Origin: Parachlamydiaceae bacterium
Lineage (GTDB): Bacteria; Chlamydiota; Chlamydiia; Chlamydiales; Parachlamydiaceae
Length of the DNA stretch: 10,150 nt
Assembly: GCA_013817115.1 (NCBI GenBank)
Contig: JACDDG010000055.1
Coordinates: forward strand, 1-10,150
Direction: 5' to 3'
The translations under genes and the position numbers were made by a program. The notes below the pieces were generated by a model. The model did not search any database. It saw only the letters and a program-made list of their open reading frames with translations, and was not told where the DNA came from. Shown one piece after another: positions 1 through 6,615 of the stretch (within the stretch, counting starts at the first letter, position 1; each line of letters begins with the position of its first letter).

Positions 1-45
1 GATCGGAAGTGACCCAATATTTGAAATATGGGGTCACTTCCGATC
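1..45. repeat. Perfect hairpin / inverted repeat at left edge
   Basis: GATCGGAAGTGACCC (1-15) is exactly complemented by 31-45. After one mismatch (16/30) the pairing resumes for five more base pairs (17-21 with 25-29) around a three-base loop. On the + strand no T-run follows, so it is not a standard terminator for rightward transcription. It could terminate a leftward unit, or be a palindromic dispersed element. The window starts exactly at its first base, so the stem may extend further left. Confidence 0.7.
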
Positions 46-189
46 GTTCAACCGCGGGGCTTTGGCGCGCAAAAAACCTCAATTTGTGCCCGCGCGCAGT
101 ATAGATAAAGGTTATTTTTCAAATCCTTTTCATGAAAAACAAAATAGCATATATGTAAAAAAAGATTATTAATATTTTAGGAGCTTCCC
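46..189. other. Leader of the methyltransferase gene
   Basis: This spacer has a GC-rich part (51-99) with two GCGCGC blocks (65-70 and 92-97) that could pair, then an AT-rich part (100-178) just before the methyltransferase. No convincing -35/-10 pair stands out. The only clear signal is the ribosome binding site AGGAG at 179-183, six bases before the ATG at 190. Confidence 0.4.
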
Positions 190-876
190 ATGAATCATGA
201 TACAGATGCAGATTATACCCTTCTCGATGCCTTAGCAGTAGAGGCTGGAACAGATAAAAGCTCAATTTGTCATAATTATACCAAGATATACGCTAAATAC
301 TTTGCTGCAATGAAAGATAAACCGATAAAATTTTTGGAAATTGGTATCTTCCAAGGCAATTCAGTCAAATTGTGGGAGGATTATTTCAGCGAAGCAGAAT
401 TGCATTTTATAGATATTGTAGCGCATCCCAATCAATATCAATCGGGGCGATCGCATTACCACTATCTCGACCAAGGAAATCCTTTAGAACTAAGAAAATT
501 TTTTGAAGAGAGCGGGGGGGAATTTGATGTGATTATCGACGATGGTGGCCATCTTATGCAGCAGCAAATCCTTAGCTTTTTGATGCTTTTCCCTGCTTTA
601 AAAAGCGGAGGTCTATATGTAATTGAAGATCTGCATACTTCTTATTGGCAAAACTATGGTGGTGGTGGTAGTTTGGAGCACCCTAATCCGAGCCCCGGCT
701 CGACAACAGAATTTTTGAAAAGAATAATTGACGATCTTAATTATACCGGCGCGAGAACGAGTTGTGCTGACCATGATAAAACTCCGCTAGATATCCGTTT
801 GAATCTTTCCTACATTCAAGAAAGTTTGCAATCACTTCATTTTTACAAAAGTCTTTGTATTGCCATAAGAAATTGA
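190..876 (+). CDS. Class I SAM-dependent methyltransferase
   Basis: The 228-aa product has the core of a Rossmann-fold methyltransferase. FLEIGIFQGNSVKLW (about residues 48-62) is the SAM-binding motif I, HFIDI (72-76) is the end of the second strand, and FDVIIDDGGH (112-121) is followed by LKSGGLYVIEDLHTSYW (137-153). The DDGGH and EDLHTSYW pair is characteristic of the sugar O-methyltransferase group that includes the macrolide and rhamnosyl O-methyltransferases (MycE-like catalytic domain), where acidic residues in this area bind a metal. The real substrate cannot be read from the sequence; a surface glycan or small molecule is possible. No signal peptide or membrane segment is visible, so it is probably cytoplasmic. 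AGGAG at 179-183, six bases upstream, supports the start. It stands alone, followed by a decayed region rather than by partner genes. Confidence 0.85.
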   Translation: MNHDTDADYTLLDALAVEAGTDKSSICHNYTKIYAKYFAAMKDKPIKFLEIGIFQGNSVKLWEDYFSEAELHFIDIVAHPNQYQSGRSHYHYLDQGNPLELRKFFEESGGEFDVIIDDGGHLMQQQILSFLMLFPALKSGGLYVIEDLHTSYWQNYGGGGSLEHPNPSPGSTTEFLKRIIDDLNYTGARTSCADHDKTPLDIRLNLSYIQESLQSLHFYKSLCIAIRN

Positions 877-1319
877 AAGCTTTGAGGCAGGTGTGGCATG
901 CGAAGCCGGATTTTTATTAAAAGATTTGACTGTTTTAGGACGGTAAAAGAAAAAGTCCCACCCCGATCGAGATGTTAGCAAATGTAGAAAGGAACAATAA
1001 TGCAGCTCATCATTCATCGTGCTTTTAGCTCAATTTTTTTGAAAAAAGTTATGCAGCTAAAAACCTCACCCCGGAATCTATATCGTCCTCATTTGGACTT
1101 AGGGCCGTACTCCGGGATTGAAAAAGTTTTGTAAAAAGAGGGCGTAATTGCTATCCCCACAGGTTCGGCAACCTTGCAGCAGGTTTCATAAATCTCGATC
1201 GAAGCTGGGTTTTTGTGGATATAAGAGTCTTGAAAGGGAGGGATCACTCAAAAAATTTAAATGGTCAATCACCTTTGTCTCTTTACTTGCGAAATGAATT
1301 TCTACCTGATATTGTATAG
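869..1319 (+). pseudogene. Decayed coding remnant, ankyrin-like C-terminal stretch
   Basis: No intact gene lies between the methyltransferase and tyrS, but forward translation is protein-like in pieces. Frame 869-943 gives 25 codons (ending KDLTVLGR), then a shift to frame 939-1025 (begins DGKRKSPTPIEMLANVER). That same frame continues past TAG at 1026-1028 and TGA at 1119-1121 to a final stop at 1317-1319. The last 65 codons contain NGQSPLSLYLRNEFLPDIV, which resembles the ankyrin pattern of G-TPL-x-A-x-x-G-x-x-x-IV, and KSPTPIEMLAN resembles the same first helix. Ankyrin proteins are common in amoeba-associated Chlamydiales. Seen: one frame open apart from two stops, plus one shift. Inferred: that this is a broken ankyrin gene. 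It could instead be plain non-coding DNA, because one repeat-like match is weak evidence. Confidence 0.35.
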
Positions 1320-1401
1320 CAATGATGCCAGCATGCTATTATCATTCTAGCACCATGATATACGATAATATCCCTTCAAATGGATTCTAAAGCACAAATT
1401 C

Positions 1402-1406
1402 AGGAA
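1402..1406 (+). promoter_or_regulatory. Ribosome binding site deciding the tyrS start
   Basis: AGGAA lies six bases before the ATG at 1413. The upstream in-frame ATG at 1380 has only AT-rich sequence before it and no purine-rich site, and the ATG at 1407 abuts the AGGAA directly. This favours 1413 as the initiation codon. Confidence 0.6.
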
Positions 1407-1412
1407 ATGAAA

Positions 1413-2690
1413 ATGAGAAATATTATTGAAGTATTAGAAGAGCGAGGATTTATTGAAGCTCTCACAAGCGAAGAGTTGAGAACTTTAAGCAACAAACCAT
1501 TAAAGGTTTATTGCGGTTTTGACCCTTCAAGTGATAGCTTACATGTCGGAAACATGGTCGCTATTATGGGTTTGGCTTGGTTTCAACGCTGTGGACATAT
1601 TCCGGTAGCTCTAGTAGGTGGAGCGACGGGAATGATCGGAGATCCATCCGGTAAAACTTCAGAGCGACAACTTTTAGATGCTGCAACAATTGAAAAAAAT
1701 CTTGTGGGCATTTCGGAAAATTTGGCTAGAATTTTAGGCGATGAGAAAGCTCCTGTTAAACACATGATTGTTAACAACTATGATTGGTTTAAAGAAATAG
1801 CCTTTATTGATTTTCTTCGTGATGTGGGTAAATTTTTTAGAGTCGGTGTCATGCTCGCAAAAGATAGCGTGCGTTCTAGAATGGAGTCAGAAGATGGAAT
1901 GAGTTTTACAGAATTTTGCTATCAGACTTTGCAAGGTTATGACTTCTACCATTTAAACAAAGAGCATGGCGTCAATGTTCAGCTCGGTGGTAGTGATCAA
2001 TGGGGAAATATAACTGCAGGAATAGAGCTCACGCGTAAGAAAAGTGGGCAATCAACTTACGGTATTACATTCCCATTGTTAACTCGAAGCGATGGACAGA
2101 AATTTGGCAAATCTGAAAAAGGTGCGATCTGGCTTTCGCCTAAAAAATTGTCTCCGTATGAATTTTATCAATATATCGTTCGAGTTACCGATGAAGATGT
2201 GATTAAGTTGATGCGTTTGTTGACCTTTATGGAGATGACAGAGATTCGTCAATTTGAAGCAATGATGAAAGAGTCCGAGTATGTTCCGAATACAGCCCAG
2301 AAGAAATTGGCTGCAGAAGTGACTCTAATTGTGCATGGAGAGGCCGGTTTGGATATTGCTTTAAAGGTCACGCAGGCGGCGTTGCCCGGAGCTAAAACAA
2401 TTCTGAATGCTGAAGTGCTTGAAACCTTTGCAAAAGACATGCCTAGCTGTATTTTGCCTATAAATGAGGTAGTTGATGTCGCTTTAGTTGATTTGATAGT
2501 TAAAGTTGGCTTACAAAGTAGTAGAACCGAAGCCAAGAAATTGATTCGCAATGGTGGCGCATCGATGAATAACGATCGTATTGAAAAGGAAACGGATTGC
2601 GTGAAAAAAGAGGATCTTATTGAAGGGCGTCTTTTGCTGCTTTCAGTCGGCAAGAAGAACAAGTTGCTTATTAAAACGACCGGAGGATAA
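1413..2690 (+). CDS. tyrS: Tyrosyl-tRNA synthetase
   Basis: This enzyme charges tRNA-Tyr with tyrosine using ATP, in the cytoplasm. The 425-aa product (from the ATG at 1413) has YCGFDPSSDSLHVGN around residues 33-47, carrying the class I HIGH-type signature as HVGN. QLGGSDQWGNI (about 190-200) is diagnostic of TyrRS rather than TrpRS. KFGKS (230-234) is the KMSKS-type loop. The C-terminal 65 residues, with SSRTEAKKLIRNGG, form the S4 RNA-binding domain. Length and domain order are normal for bacterial TyrRS. An in-frame ATG at 1380 would add 11 residues but lacks a ribosome binding site, and the homologous N-terminus normally begins near MRNIIEVLEERG. The gene is monocistronic, with a strong hairpin overlapping its stop codon. 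The family call is near certain; only the start is open. Confidence 0.97.
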   Translation: MRNIIEVLEERGFIEALTSEELRTLSNKPLKVYCGFDPSSDSLHVGNMVAIMGLAWFQRCGHIPVALVGGATGMIGDPSGKTSERQLLDAATIEKNLVGISENLARILGDEKAPVKHMIVNNYDWFKEIAFIDFLRDVGKFFRVGVMLAKDSVRSRMESEDGMSFTEFCYQTLQGYDFYHLNKEHGVNVQLGGSDQWGNITAGIELTRKKSGQSTYGITFPLLTRSDGQKFGKSEKGAIWLSPKKLSPYEFYQYIVRVTDEDVIKLMRLLTFMEMTEIRQFEAMMKESEYVPNTAQKKLAAEVTLIVHGEAGLDIALKVTQAALPGAKTILNAEVLETFAKDMPSCILPINEVVDVALVDLIVKVGLQSSRTEAKKLIRNGGASMNNDRIEKETDCVKKEDLIEGRLLLLSVGKKNKLLIKTTGG

Positions 2691-2723
2691 AATAGCCCCA
2701 TGAAAAATCATGGGGGCTATTTT
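2689..2723. terminator. Bidirectional hairpin terminator between tyrS and the barrel gene
   Basis: AAAATAGCCCCATG (2689-2702) pairs with CATGGGGGCTATTTT (2709-2723), with one bulged G and a six-base A-rich loop. A-runs and T-runs at the stem ends give a U-tract in either direction. It begins within the tyrS stop codon and lies 32 bases beyond the stop of the convergent minus-strand gene, so it can serve both. Confidence 0.88.
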
Positions 2724-2755
2724 AGGTCACACGTCACAGAGGGCCGGGAATTACC

Positions 2756-3463
2756 TTAGAAAACGTATTTAGCTGCAACCACTAATGAATTATTTCCTAA
2801 GTTGCTTCTACCCCGTCTTTGAGTTGTGCTCCAATAGTTGTAGCCAATATCAAGGTGGGTATTGCACATAATATCAGGTATTGTGATACCTGCACCAGCT
2901 TGGTAAGCAAAAGCGCTTCGGTGGTGATTATGGCGGCATCTTAAAAGATTATTGTAGCAATCATAGTCATCATGTCTTGTTCTAAATTTGGTGTTTCCAT
3001 ACCCAATACCAGCACGGATATATGGCATAAAGCACATGCACTCTAGAGCCCAATCGTAACGTACGTTAGCCATCACTGCATAGCTTTCTAGATCCCTATC
3101 TCTTCTAAAGTTATGCCACTGTCTTTGTTCATCACGGCACTTGTTTCTGCTAAACTTAATTTTGTCTAGTTTGTTATGACGATAAGTGAATTCGCCTTCT
3201 ACACTAATATTGTTACACCATTGGTATCCAATAGAAGCGCCAACTAGGTAACCTGTTTTAAAGTCAACTTCAACGTGTCTACGGTGATTTTGGTTAACCC
3301 AATTCGGTCCACCAAATACGCTTACGTAACAGCCTTCATTTGCAGAATAATTTGCAGAAACAGCTGAGGTTGTTGCTAAACCTAATAGGGCGCTTAAAAG
3401 AAAAAATTTATTTTTCATGATTTGATCCATAAATGAAAGTTGAATATTTTGTTTTTTGTCCAT
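2756..3463 (-). CDS. Cysteine-rich outer-membrane beta-barrel protein
   Basis: The product looks like a small 8-stranded outer-membrane barrel of the OmpA-like / opacity-protein type. A signal peptide begins at MKNKFFLLSALLGLA (residue 16) with likely cleavage after AVSA (residue 37). Alternating strands such as GYLVGASIGYQW, SYAVMANVRYDW and FMPYIRAGIGYG follow, and the protein ends in YVF, the terminal aromatic recognised by the BAM machinery. The mature part has eight cysteines (residues 45, 83, 109, 142, 144, 168, 176, 200) and His/Arg-rich loops such as RCRHNHHR. Chlamydial envelopes are known for disulfide-linked outer-membrane proteins, which fits. AGAGG at 3469-3473, five bases before the ATG at 3463, supports the long start, giving 15 residues before the classical signal peptide; ATG at 3418 is the alternative. 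The specific role (porin, adhesin or structural) is unknown. Confidence 0.82.
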   Translation of the reverse strand: MDKKQNIQLSFMDQIMKNKFFLLSALLGLATTSAVSANYSANEGCYVSVFGGPNWVNQNHRRHVEVDFKTGYLVGASIGYQWCNNISVEGEFTYRHNKLDKIKFSRNKCRDEQRQWHNFRRDRDLESYAVMANVRYDWALECMCFMPYIRAGIGYGNTKFRTRHDDYDCYNNLLRCRHNHHRSAFAYQAGAGITIPDIMCNTHLDIGYNYWSTTQRRGRSNLGNNSLVVAAKYVF

Positions 3464-3468
3464 TGCTG

Positions 3469-3473
3469 CCTCT
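3469..3473 (-). promoter_or_regulatory. Ribosome binding site deciding the barrel-gene start
   Basis: On the minus strand AGAGG stands five bases before the ATG at 3463. The internal ATG at 3418, which would give a standard-length signal peptide, has only a weak GGAT nearby. The sequence therefore favours the extended N-terminus. Confidence 0.5.
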
Positions 3474-4177
3474 TTATTGTCATCATGGACAAATTTACAC
3501 CCCCTCGAACTTATTAGCCGATTTGCGCCTCAAAGCTCGCTACGAGTATAGTTTTCGTTCTAACATATGCTAGAACAAAAGTGATCATGCACATTTGCAG
3601 TTATTTAATCAACACAAGCGTGCTGTTTAATCTAATTTCATCTCCACAGTAAGTTGACAGGGCTACTTATTTGTCATTTTTTCTGTGGGTCTGAATGATT
3701 TAAATAACTCCTTTTATTTTAGGGGCCCTTGAATCAAGTTCCAGGGCTCGTTTAACCCTTTTTCTGGGCCTTTTCTTTCTTTTGCCTTTATGAAAATATT
3801 TTTGCAAGGAGAAATGTTGCTTTAAAGTATCTGCCATCGAATTTGATGAGAAAAATGGATCTCACAGATGTTCCAAGAAGCGTTTTTAAGAATTGAAAAA
3901 AAACATTTTTTTAAAAAATAATTTGAAAATCACTTTGTTTTTTCAAGTTTTTCCTTTTAAAAAGAGGGTGATTTTGCTTTTTGTGATAAATTTTCAAAAA
4001 AAAATTTGAAAAGAAATCAATAATTGATGTAAGCTATAACGTAAAGGTCATTATTGGTAATAGCTTAATGATATATTACGGATAATAACGAGTCTAAAAG
4101 GGTTAGGAAGATAAAAATAAATACGACAAAAGTTTATTGCAAAAATCGGAGGCTGTATTAGTTGCTTTTATTTTATT
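3474..4177. other. Long AT-rich intergenic region without a recognisable gene
   Basis: About 700 bases between the barrel gene start and the sctD terminator hold no supported gene; short forward readings between 3690 and 3900 match nothing known. Several small palindromes occur: GTTCTA/TAGAAC (3557-3562 and 3571-3576), GCCCTTGAA/TTCCAGGGC with one mismatch (3725-3747), and TAAGCTAT/ATAGCTTA (4030-4037 and 4060-4067). On the minus strand TATACT (3550-3545), just downstream of the first palindrome, could be a -10 box for the barrel gene, but no good -35 fits. Positions 3895-4020 are dominated by A-runs and T-runs. Confidence 0.5.
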
Positions 4178-4233
4178 TAAAAACAAAAACACAAAATTAA
4201 AACCGAGGTTTTAATTTTGTGTTTTTGTTTTTA
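4178..4233 (-). terminator. Terminator of sctD (27-bp perfect stem)
   Basis: Positions 4178-4204 are exactly complementary to 4207-4233, separated only by GA, so the stem runs CC(GA)GG at its tip. On the minus strand the hairpin starts 14 bases after the sctD stop and is followed by an A/T-rich run with T-tracts, so it would end leftward transcription. The length and perfection of the stem are unusual for a simple terminator. Confidence 0.85.
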
Positions 4234-4247
4234 TATATTTCGTCTAG

Positions 4248-5819
4248 CTAGCGACTATAATCGATGCGGTATTGAACTCCGTCTTTTTCTAGAAAGATTG
4301 CATTAGGTTTTATTTCTTTTAATTGCATTCCATCAAGTTCGTCGCCTTTGGAAAGTATTCGACCATTAATTACGACGCTATATGACTGACCACGACGAGT
4401 TACTCCAGTTACTAAATACTTATCAGTGATATTAATCATTGACTGATCTATGGCTATTTTAACAGTTAGATTTTTAACATCTCTAACTCCAGGGATTTTT
4501 GAGAGCTCATCTAAAATTTCGCTGAATTGCTCTTCTTTATCCGGAGGAATCCCACCGGTTAATGTAAGGGCTCCGTTATCCATTTTTGTTATAACATTGC
4601 GAAAGCCAGAGTTTAGCATTATATTGTTAATCTTGCTTACCACATCTTCTTCAACTGTGATTCGCTTTTCTAATAAGTCAGGATATGTGAAATTATTAGC
4701 TATGTATTCTGACAGTTGATCTGATTGATTTCGAGTTTGTAAGTATCCAGTTAAAACGAATTTGCCTGGTGTAAATGCTTGGACCGAAATGGATTTCCAA
4801 GTGGGATTTTTGCTGAGCATTAGATTTGTTTCTTGCCAAACATACTCATCGACAATAACATCACTATCGTCAACTCCTCCTTTAATAAATGTGAGACCTT
4901 GTAGGCTATACATCAGGCGTGTTTTATCAGCCTGGGTAAGCACGTGACCCATTAATTGTAGAGTTCCCGTTGTCGGATTATAGTATGGAGTTACATAAGG
5001 GAAAGGCTTAAGCGCATCGCTGATAATTTCAGGTGCATTGGTCGTTTGTTCCATTACAACAGGTTCACTTTTAAAGAGCGCTACTGTCCCTAAACCAATA
5101 ATGCCAAAAAGTCCAGCTATAATCCCCAAAACGATGAAAGCTCCGAGAGTGTGCATAGCACTGTCTTTAGATTTATCTTCTAATAATAGCTGAGCGGGTG
5201 GTGCAACAGGTTTTGCAGATTCTTCCGGAATTTCAGGCTCAACTTTTTTAGGAGGAGGTGGTGGTGGTTCTTCTTTTTGTAAAACTTTAACGATGGCAGG
5301 AAGAAGGGGTGAAATGATTGTTTGCATTTCTCCTTCTCGATCATAGACCGTGAAGGAAGTTGTGCCAATGGTTATAACTGCATTGGGCATCAATTTCTTT
5401 TTAGCCTTGATCGGATCACCATCTACTACTGTTTGATTGCGGCTCTTTAAATCTTCGATACTCATTCCATCATCAGAAGCGATAGAGATGCGTGCATGTT
5501 GACGGGAAACGCTATTATCATGAAAGACAATGTCACAAGAGGAGGGGTCTGTTCCAATTACGTATGAGCTATTGGAATGCATTGAAAATTCAGCCCCATT
5601 GTTTGGTCCAGCAATGACTTTTAATAGCCAACGTCCTGCATCAACCAAATCAAAGTTAATTTCTGCTAGCGCAGCTTTATCGACATCTTCCTCACCAAAG
5701 ATTGTGTCGCGCTGAACTTCTTCCGCGTCGGGAGTTTCGTCATTAATATTTTGATTCAAGTTTAAATCTGTATTCATTTGAGTATTTTCGTTCTCTTCTG
5801 TAGCTTTATTAGGTTCCAT
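4248..5819 (-). CDS. sctD: Type III secretion inner-membrane ring protein SctD (CdsD-like, FHA domain)
   Basis: SctD forms the outer of the two inner-membrane rings of the type III secretion basal body. From the ATG at 5819 the product has 523 residues. An acidic Asn/Glu-rich leader (1-55) is followed by an FHA domain (about 62-160) with DIVFHDNSVSRQHARISI and SRNQTVVDG, then a proline linker (about 184-208). One membrane helix (about 225-250, LGAFIVLGIIAGLFGIIGLG) leads to a periplasmic part with BON/ring-building repeats, including VLTGYLQTRNQ and LTLTGGIPPDKEEQF. The C-terminal GDELDGMQLKEIKPNAIFL resembles secretin-contacting domains. In Chlamydia pneumoniae, CdsD is phosphorylated by PknD and has FHA domains; here one FHA is visible and the protein is much shorter than the roughly 830-aa Chlamydia CdsD. 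GGGAGG (5832-5827) selects ATG 5819 over the TTG at 5825. It is transcribed alone. Confidence 0.92.
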   Translation of the reverse strand: MEPNKATEENENTQMNTDLNLNQNINDETPDAEEVQRDTIFGEEDVDKAALAEINFDLVDAGRWLLKVIAGPNNGAEFSMHSNSSYVIGTDPSSCDIVFHDNSVSRQHARISIASDDGMSIEDLKSRNQTVVDGDPIKAKKKLMPNAVITIGTTSFTVYDREGEMQTIISPLLPAIVKVLQKEEPPPPPPKKVEPEIPEESAKPVAPPAQLLLEDKSKDSAMHTLGAFIVLGIIAGLFGIIGLGTVALFKSEPVVMEQTTNAPEIISDALKPFPYVTPYYNPTTGTLQLMGHVLTQADKTRLMYSLQGLTFIKGGVDDSDVIVDEYVWQETNLMLSKNPTWKSISVQAFTPGKFVLTGYLQTRNQSDQLSEYIANNFTYPDLLEKRITVEEDVVSKINNIMLNSGFRNVITKMDNGALTLTGGIPPDKEEQFSEILDELSKIPGVRDVKNLTVKIAIDQSMINITDKYLVTGVTRRGQSYSVVINGRILSKGDELDGMQLKEIKPNAIFLEKDGVQYRIDYSR

Positions 5820-5826
5820 AGACAAA

Positions 5827-5832
5827 CCTCCC
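5827..5832 (-). promoter_or_regulatory. Strong ribosome binding site of sctD
   Basis: GGGAGG on the minus strand lies seven bases before the ATG at 5819. The in-frame TTG at 5825 would be only one base away from it, which is too close, so the ATG is preferred. Confidence 0.75.
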
Positions 5833-5848
5833 TGCTAGTGAAAATATC

Positions 5849-5905
5849 CAGCCTAATTACTCTTCGGGCTACCGCTAATGCCACTTGATAGAGCCCGAAA
5901 GGCTG
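5849..5905 (-). promoter_or_regulatory. Candidate structured RNA leader upstream of sctD
   Basis: Two nested complementary pairs occur in the presumed 5' leader: CAGCC (5849-5853) with GGCTG (5901-5905), and TTCGGGCT (5863-5870) with AGCCCGAA (5892-5899). They enclose a 21-base loop and leave an asymmetric nine-base side bulge. The element ends about 16 bases before the ribosome binding site. No known riboswitch family is recognised. Regulation of sctD translation or transcription is inference. Confidence 0.4.
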
Positions 5906-6190
5906 ACAGTTATCCTCGCTAATAAAAGTATTTATTTAAAAATTAGCTATTATGCCTCTTTTTATATACTTTCATTCTACCATGCTCTATTTTAAAACGC
6001 AAGTTACTGCATAGATCTTAGATTCTCGTCAGTTACTTCAAAGACACCTTCAATAAGAATATAGGTTGGAGGATGCAAGATTAGTGCCAATTATTATATT
6101 GTTGTAGAGTCCAATCATACTTTTAACTCAATCTTTTTTTTTTGAAAAGTAATACATCTAAAACATTGCCCCTAATTTTTTTTTGTAGTC
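5906..6190. other. AT-rich upstream region of sctD, probable promoter area
   Basis: No gene is seen here. On the minus strand CATAAT (5954-5949) resembles a -10 box, but the hexamer 17 bases upstream is a poor -35, so the promoter is not assigned firmly. AAAGTAT (5925-5931) and ATACTTT (5966-5972) form a small inverted repeat around it that could be an operator. Two long T-runs occur at about 6129-6140 and 6177-6184. Confidence 0.3.
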
Positions 6191-6369
6191 CACAGCTAAG
6201 GCTCTGCCGCTCGCATCAGGCAACGTGTGGAAAGCTTACAGCGGGGGGCTACGCACTTAGGGGGCTTTTTGGCGCCCCTATTCGGGCCGCATGTCTTGTA
6301 ATGATCCGAACCCGGGTTCCGCTATCGCTGCACCCGGGGCTATTAACAGTTCCCCCTACCGGGGGATAG
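6191..6369 (+). repeat. GC-rich repeat element, left copy
   Basis: This GC-rich block stands out sharply from the AT-rich surroundings. Its core (about 6297-6369) reads nearly base for base as the reverse complement of 6421-6494, differing by a few substitutions and one-base gaps. Outer parts (about 6255-6296) match the right copy more loosely, sharing GGCGCCCCTA. It contains its own palindromes: GAACCCGGGTTC (6308-6319) and the pair CCCCC/GGGGG near 6352-6365. It looks like a dispersed palindromic element of the REP/MITE sort rather than a gene; the short open frame across it is probably spurious. Transposase and target duplications are not visible. Confidence 0.7.
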
Positions 6370-6420
6370 AACATTGTTAAAATACCGCTAAATTAGAATC
6401 TAAAAAAGCCATTCATACTC

Positions 6421-6600
6421 CTATCCCCCGGAAGGGGGGAACTGTTGATAGCCCCGGGTGCAGCGATAGCGGAACCCGGTTCGGATCATTTACAAAAACG
6501 TGCGCCCCGGTCCGGTAGGGGCGCCAGAAAACCACCAAAGTTTACGCGCATGATTCTAATGCCGTTCATCCGTAGCCCATCTAAGTCAAAGGCACGGTTT
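6421..6600 (-). repeat. GC-rich repeat element, right copy (inverted)
   Basis: This is the second copy of the element, facing the left copy with its CTATCCCCCGG end, across a 51-base AT-rich centre (6370-6420). The core shared with the left copy includes GCACCCGGGGC and CCGCTATCGCTGC on the complementary strand. Beyond 6495 similarity falls off but GGCGCC and GGGCTACG blocks still align, with about 28 extra bases in this copy. Divergence between the copies suggests they are old or inserted separately. The outer limits are approximate. Confidence 0.65.
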
Positions 6601-6615
6601 AGGTACCTTCAAAAA

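Noticed and set aside
1..9. GATCGGAAG at the very start resembles the beginning of a sequencing adapter
   Set aside because: The match stops after nine bases and the segment is part of a perfect genomic-looking hairpin with 31-45, so contamination is unlikely.
832..1017. Minus-strand open frame of 61 codons over the methyltransferase end
   Set aside because: It overlaps a real gene end and a decayed region, lacks a ribosome binding site and shows no domain; the forward frames look more protein-like.
1150..1180. GGTTCGG resembling a tRNA T-arm
   Set aside because: No acceptor stem, anticodon arm or D-arm can be built around it, so it is not a tRNA gene.
1261..1350. Possible 29-codon small gene starting at ATG 1261
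   Set aside because: No ribosome binding site and no similarity seen; the overlapping frame reads as the ankyrin-like remnant instead.
2249..2701. Minus-strand open frame of 150 codons antisense to tyrS
   Set aside because: It lies entirely opposite the conserved C-terminal half of tyrS and has no recognisable domain; it is a shadow frame.
3835..3900. Short forward peptide readings near 3849-3896
   Set aside because: Fewer than 20 codons from any start, with no family match; not enough to call a gene.
6142..6369. Forward open frame of 75 codons over the left GC-rich repeat
   Set aside because: The same DNA is repeated in inverted form at 6421-6600 and is full of palindromes, so the frame is best explained by the repeat; there is no ribosome binding site.
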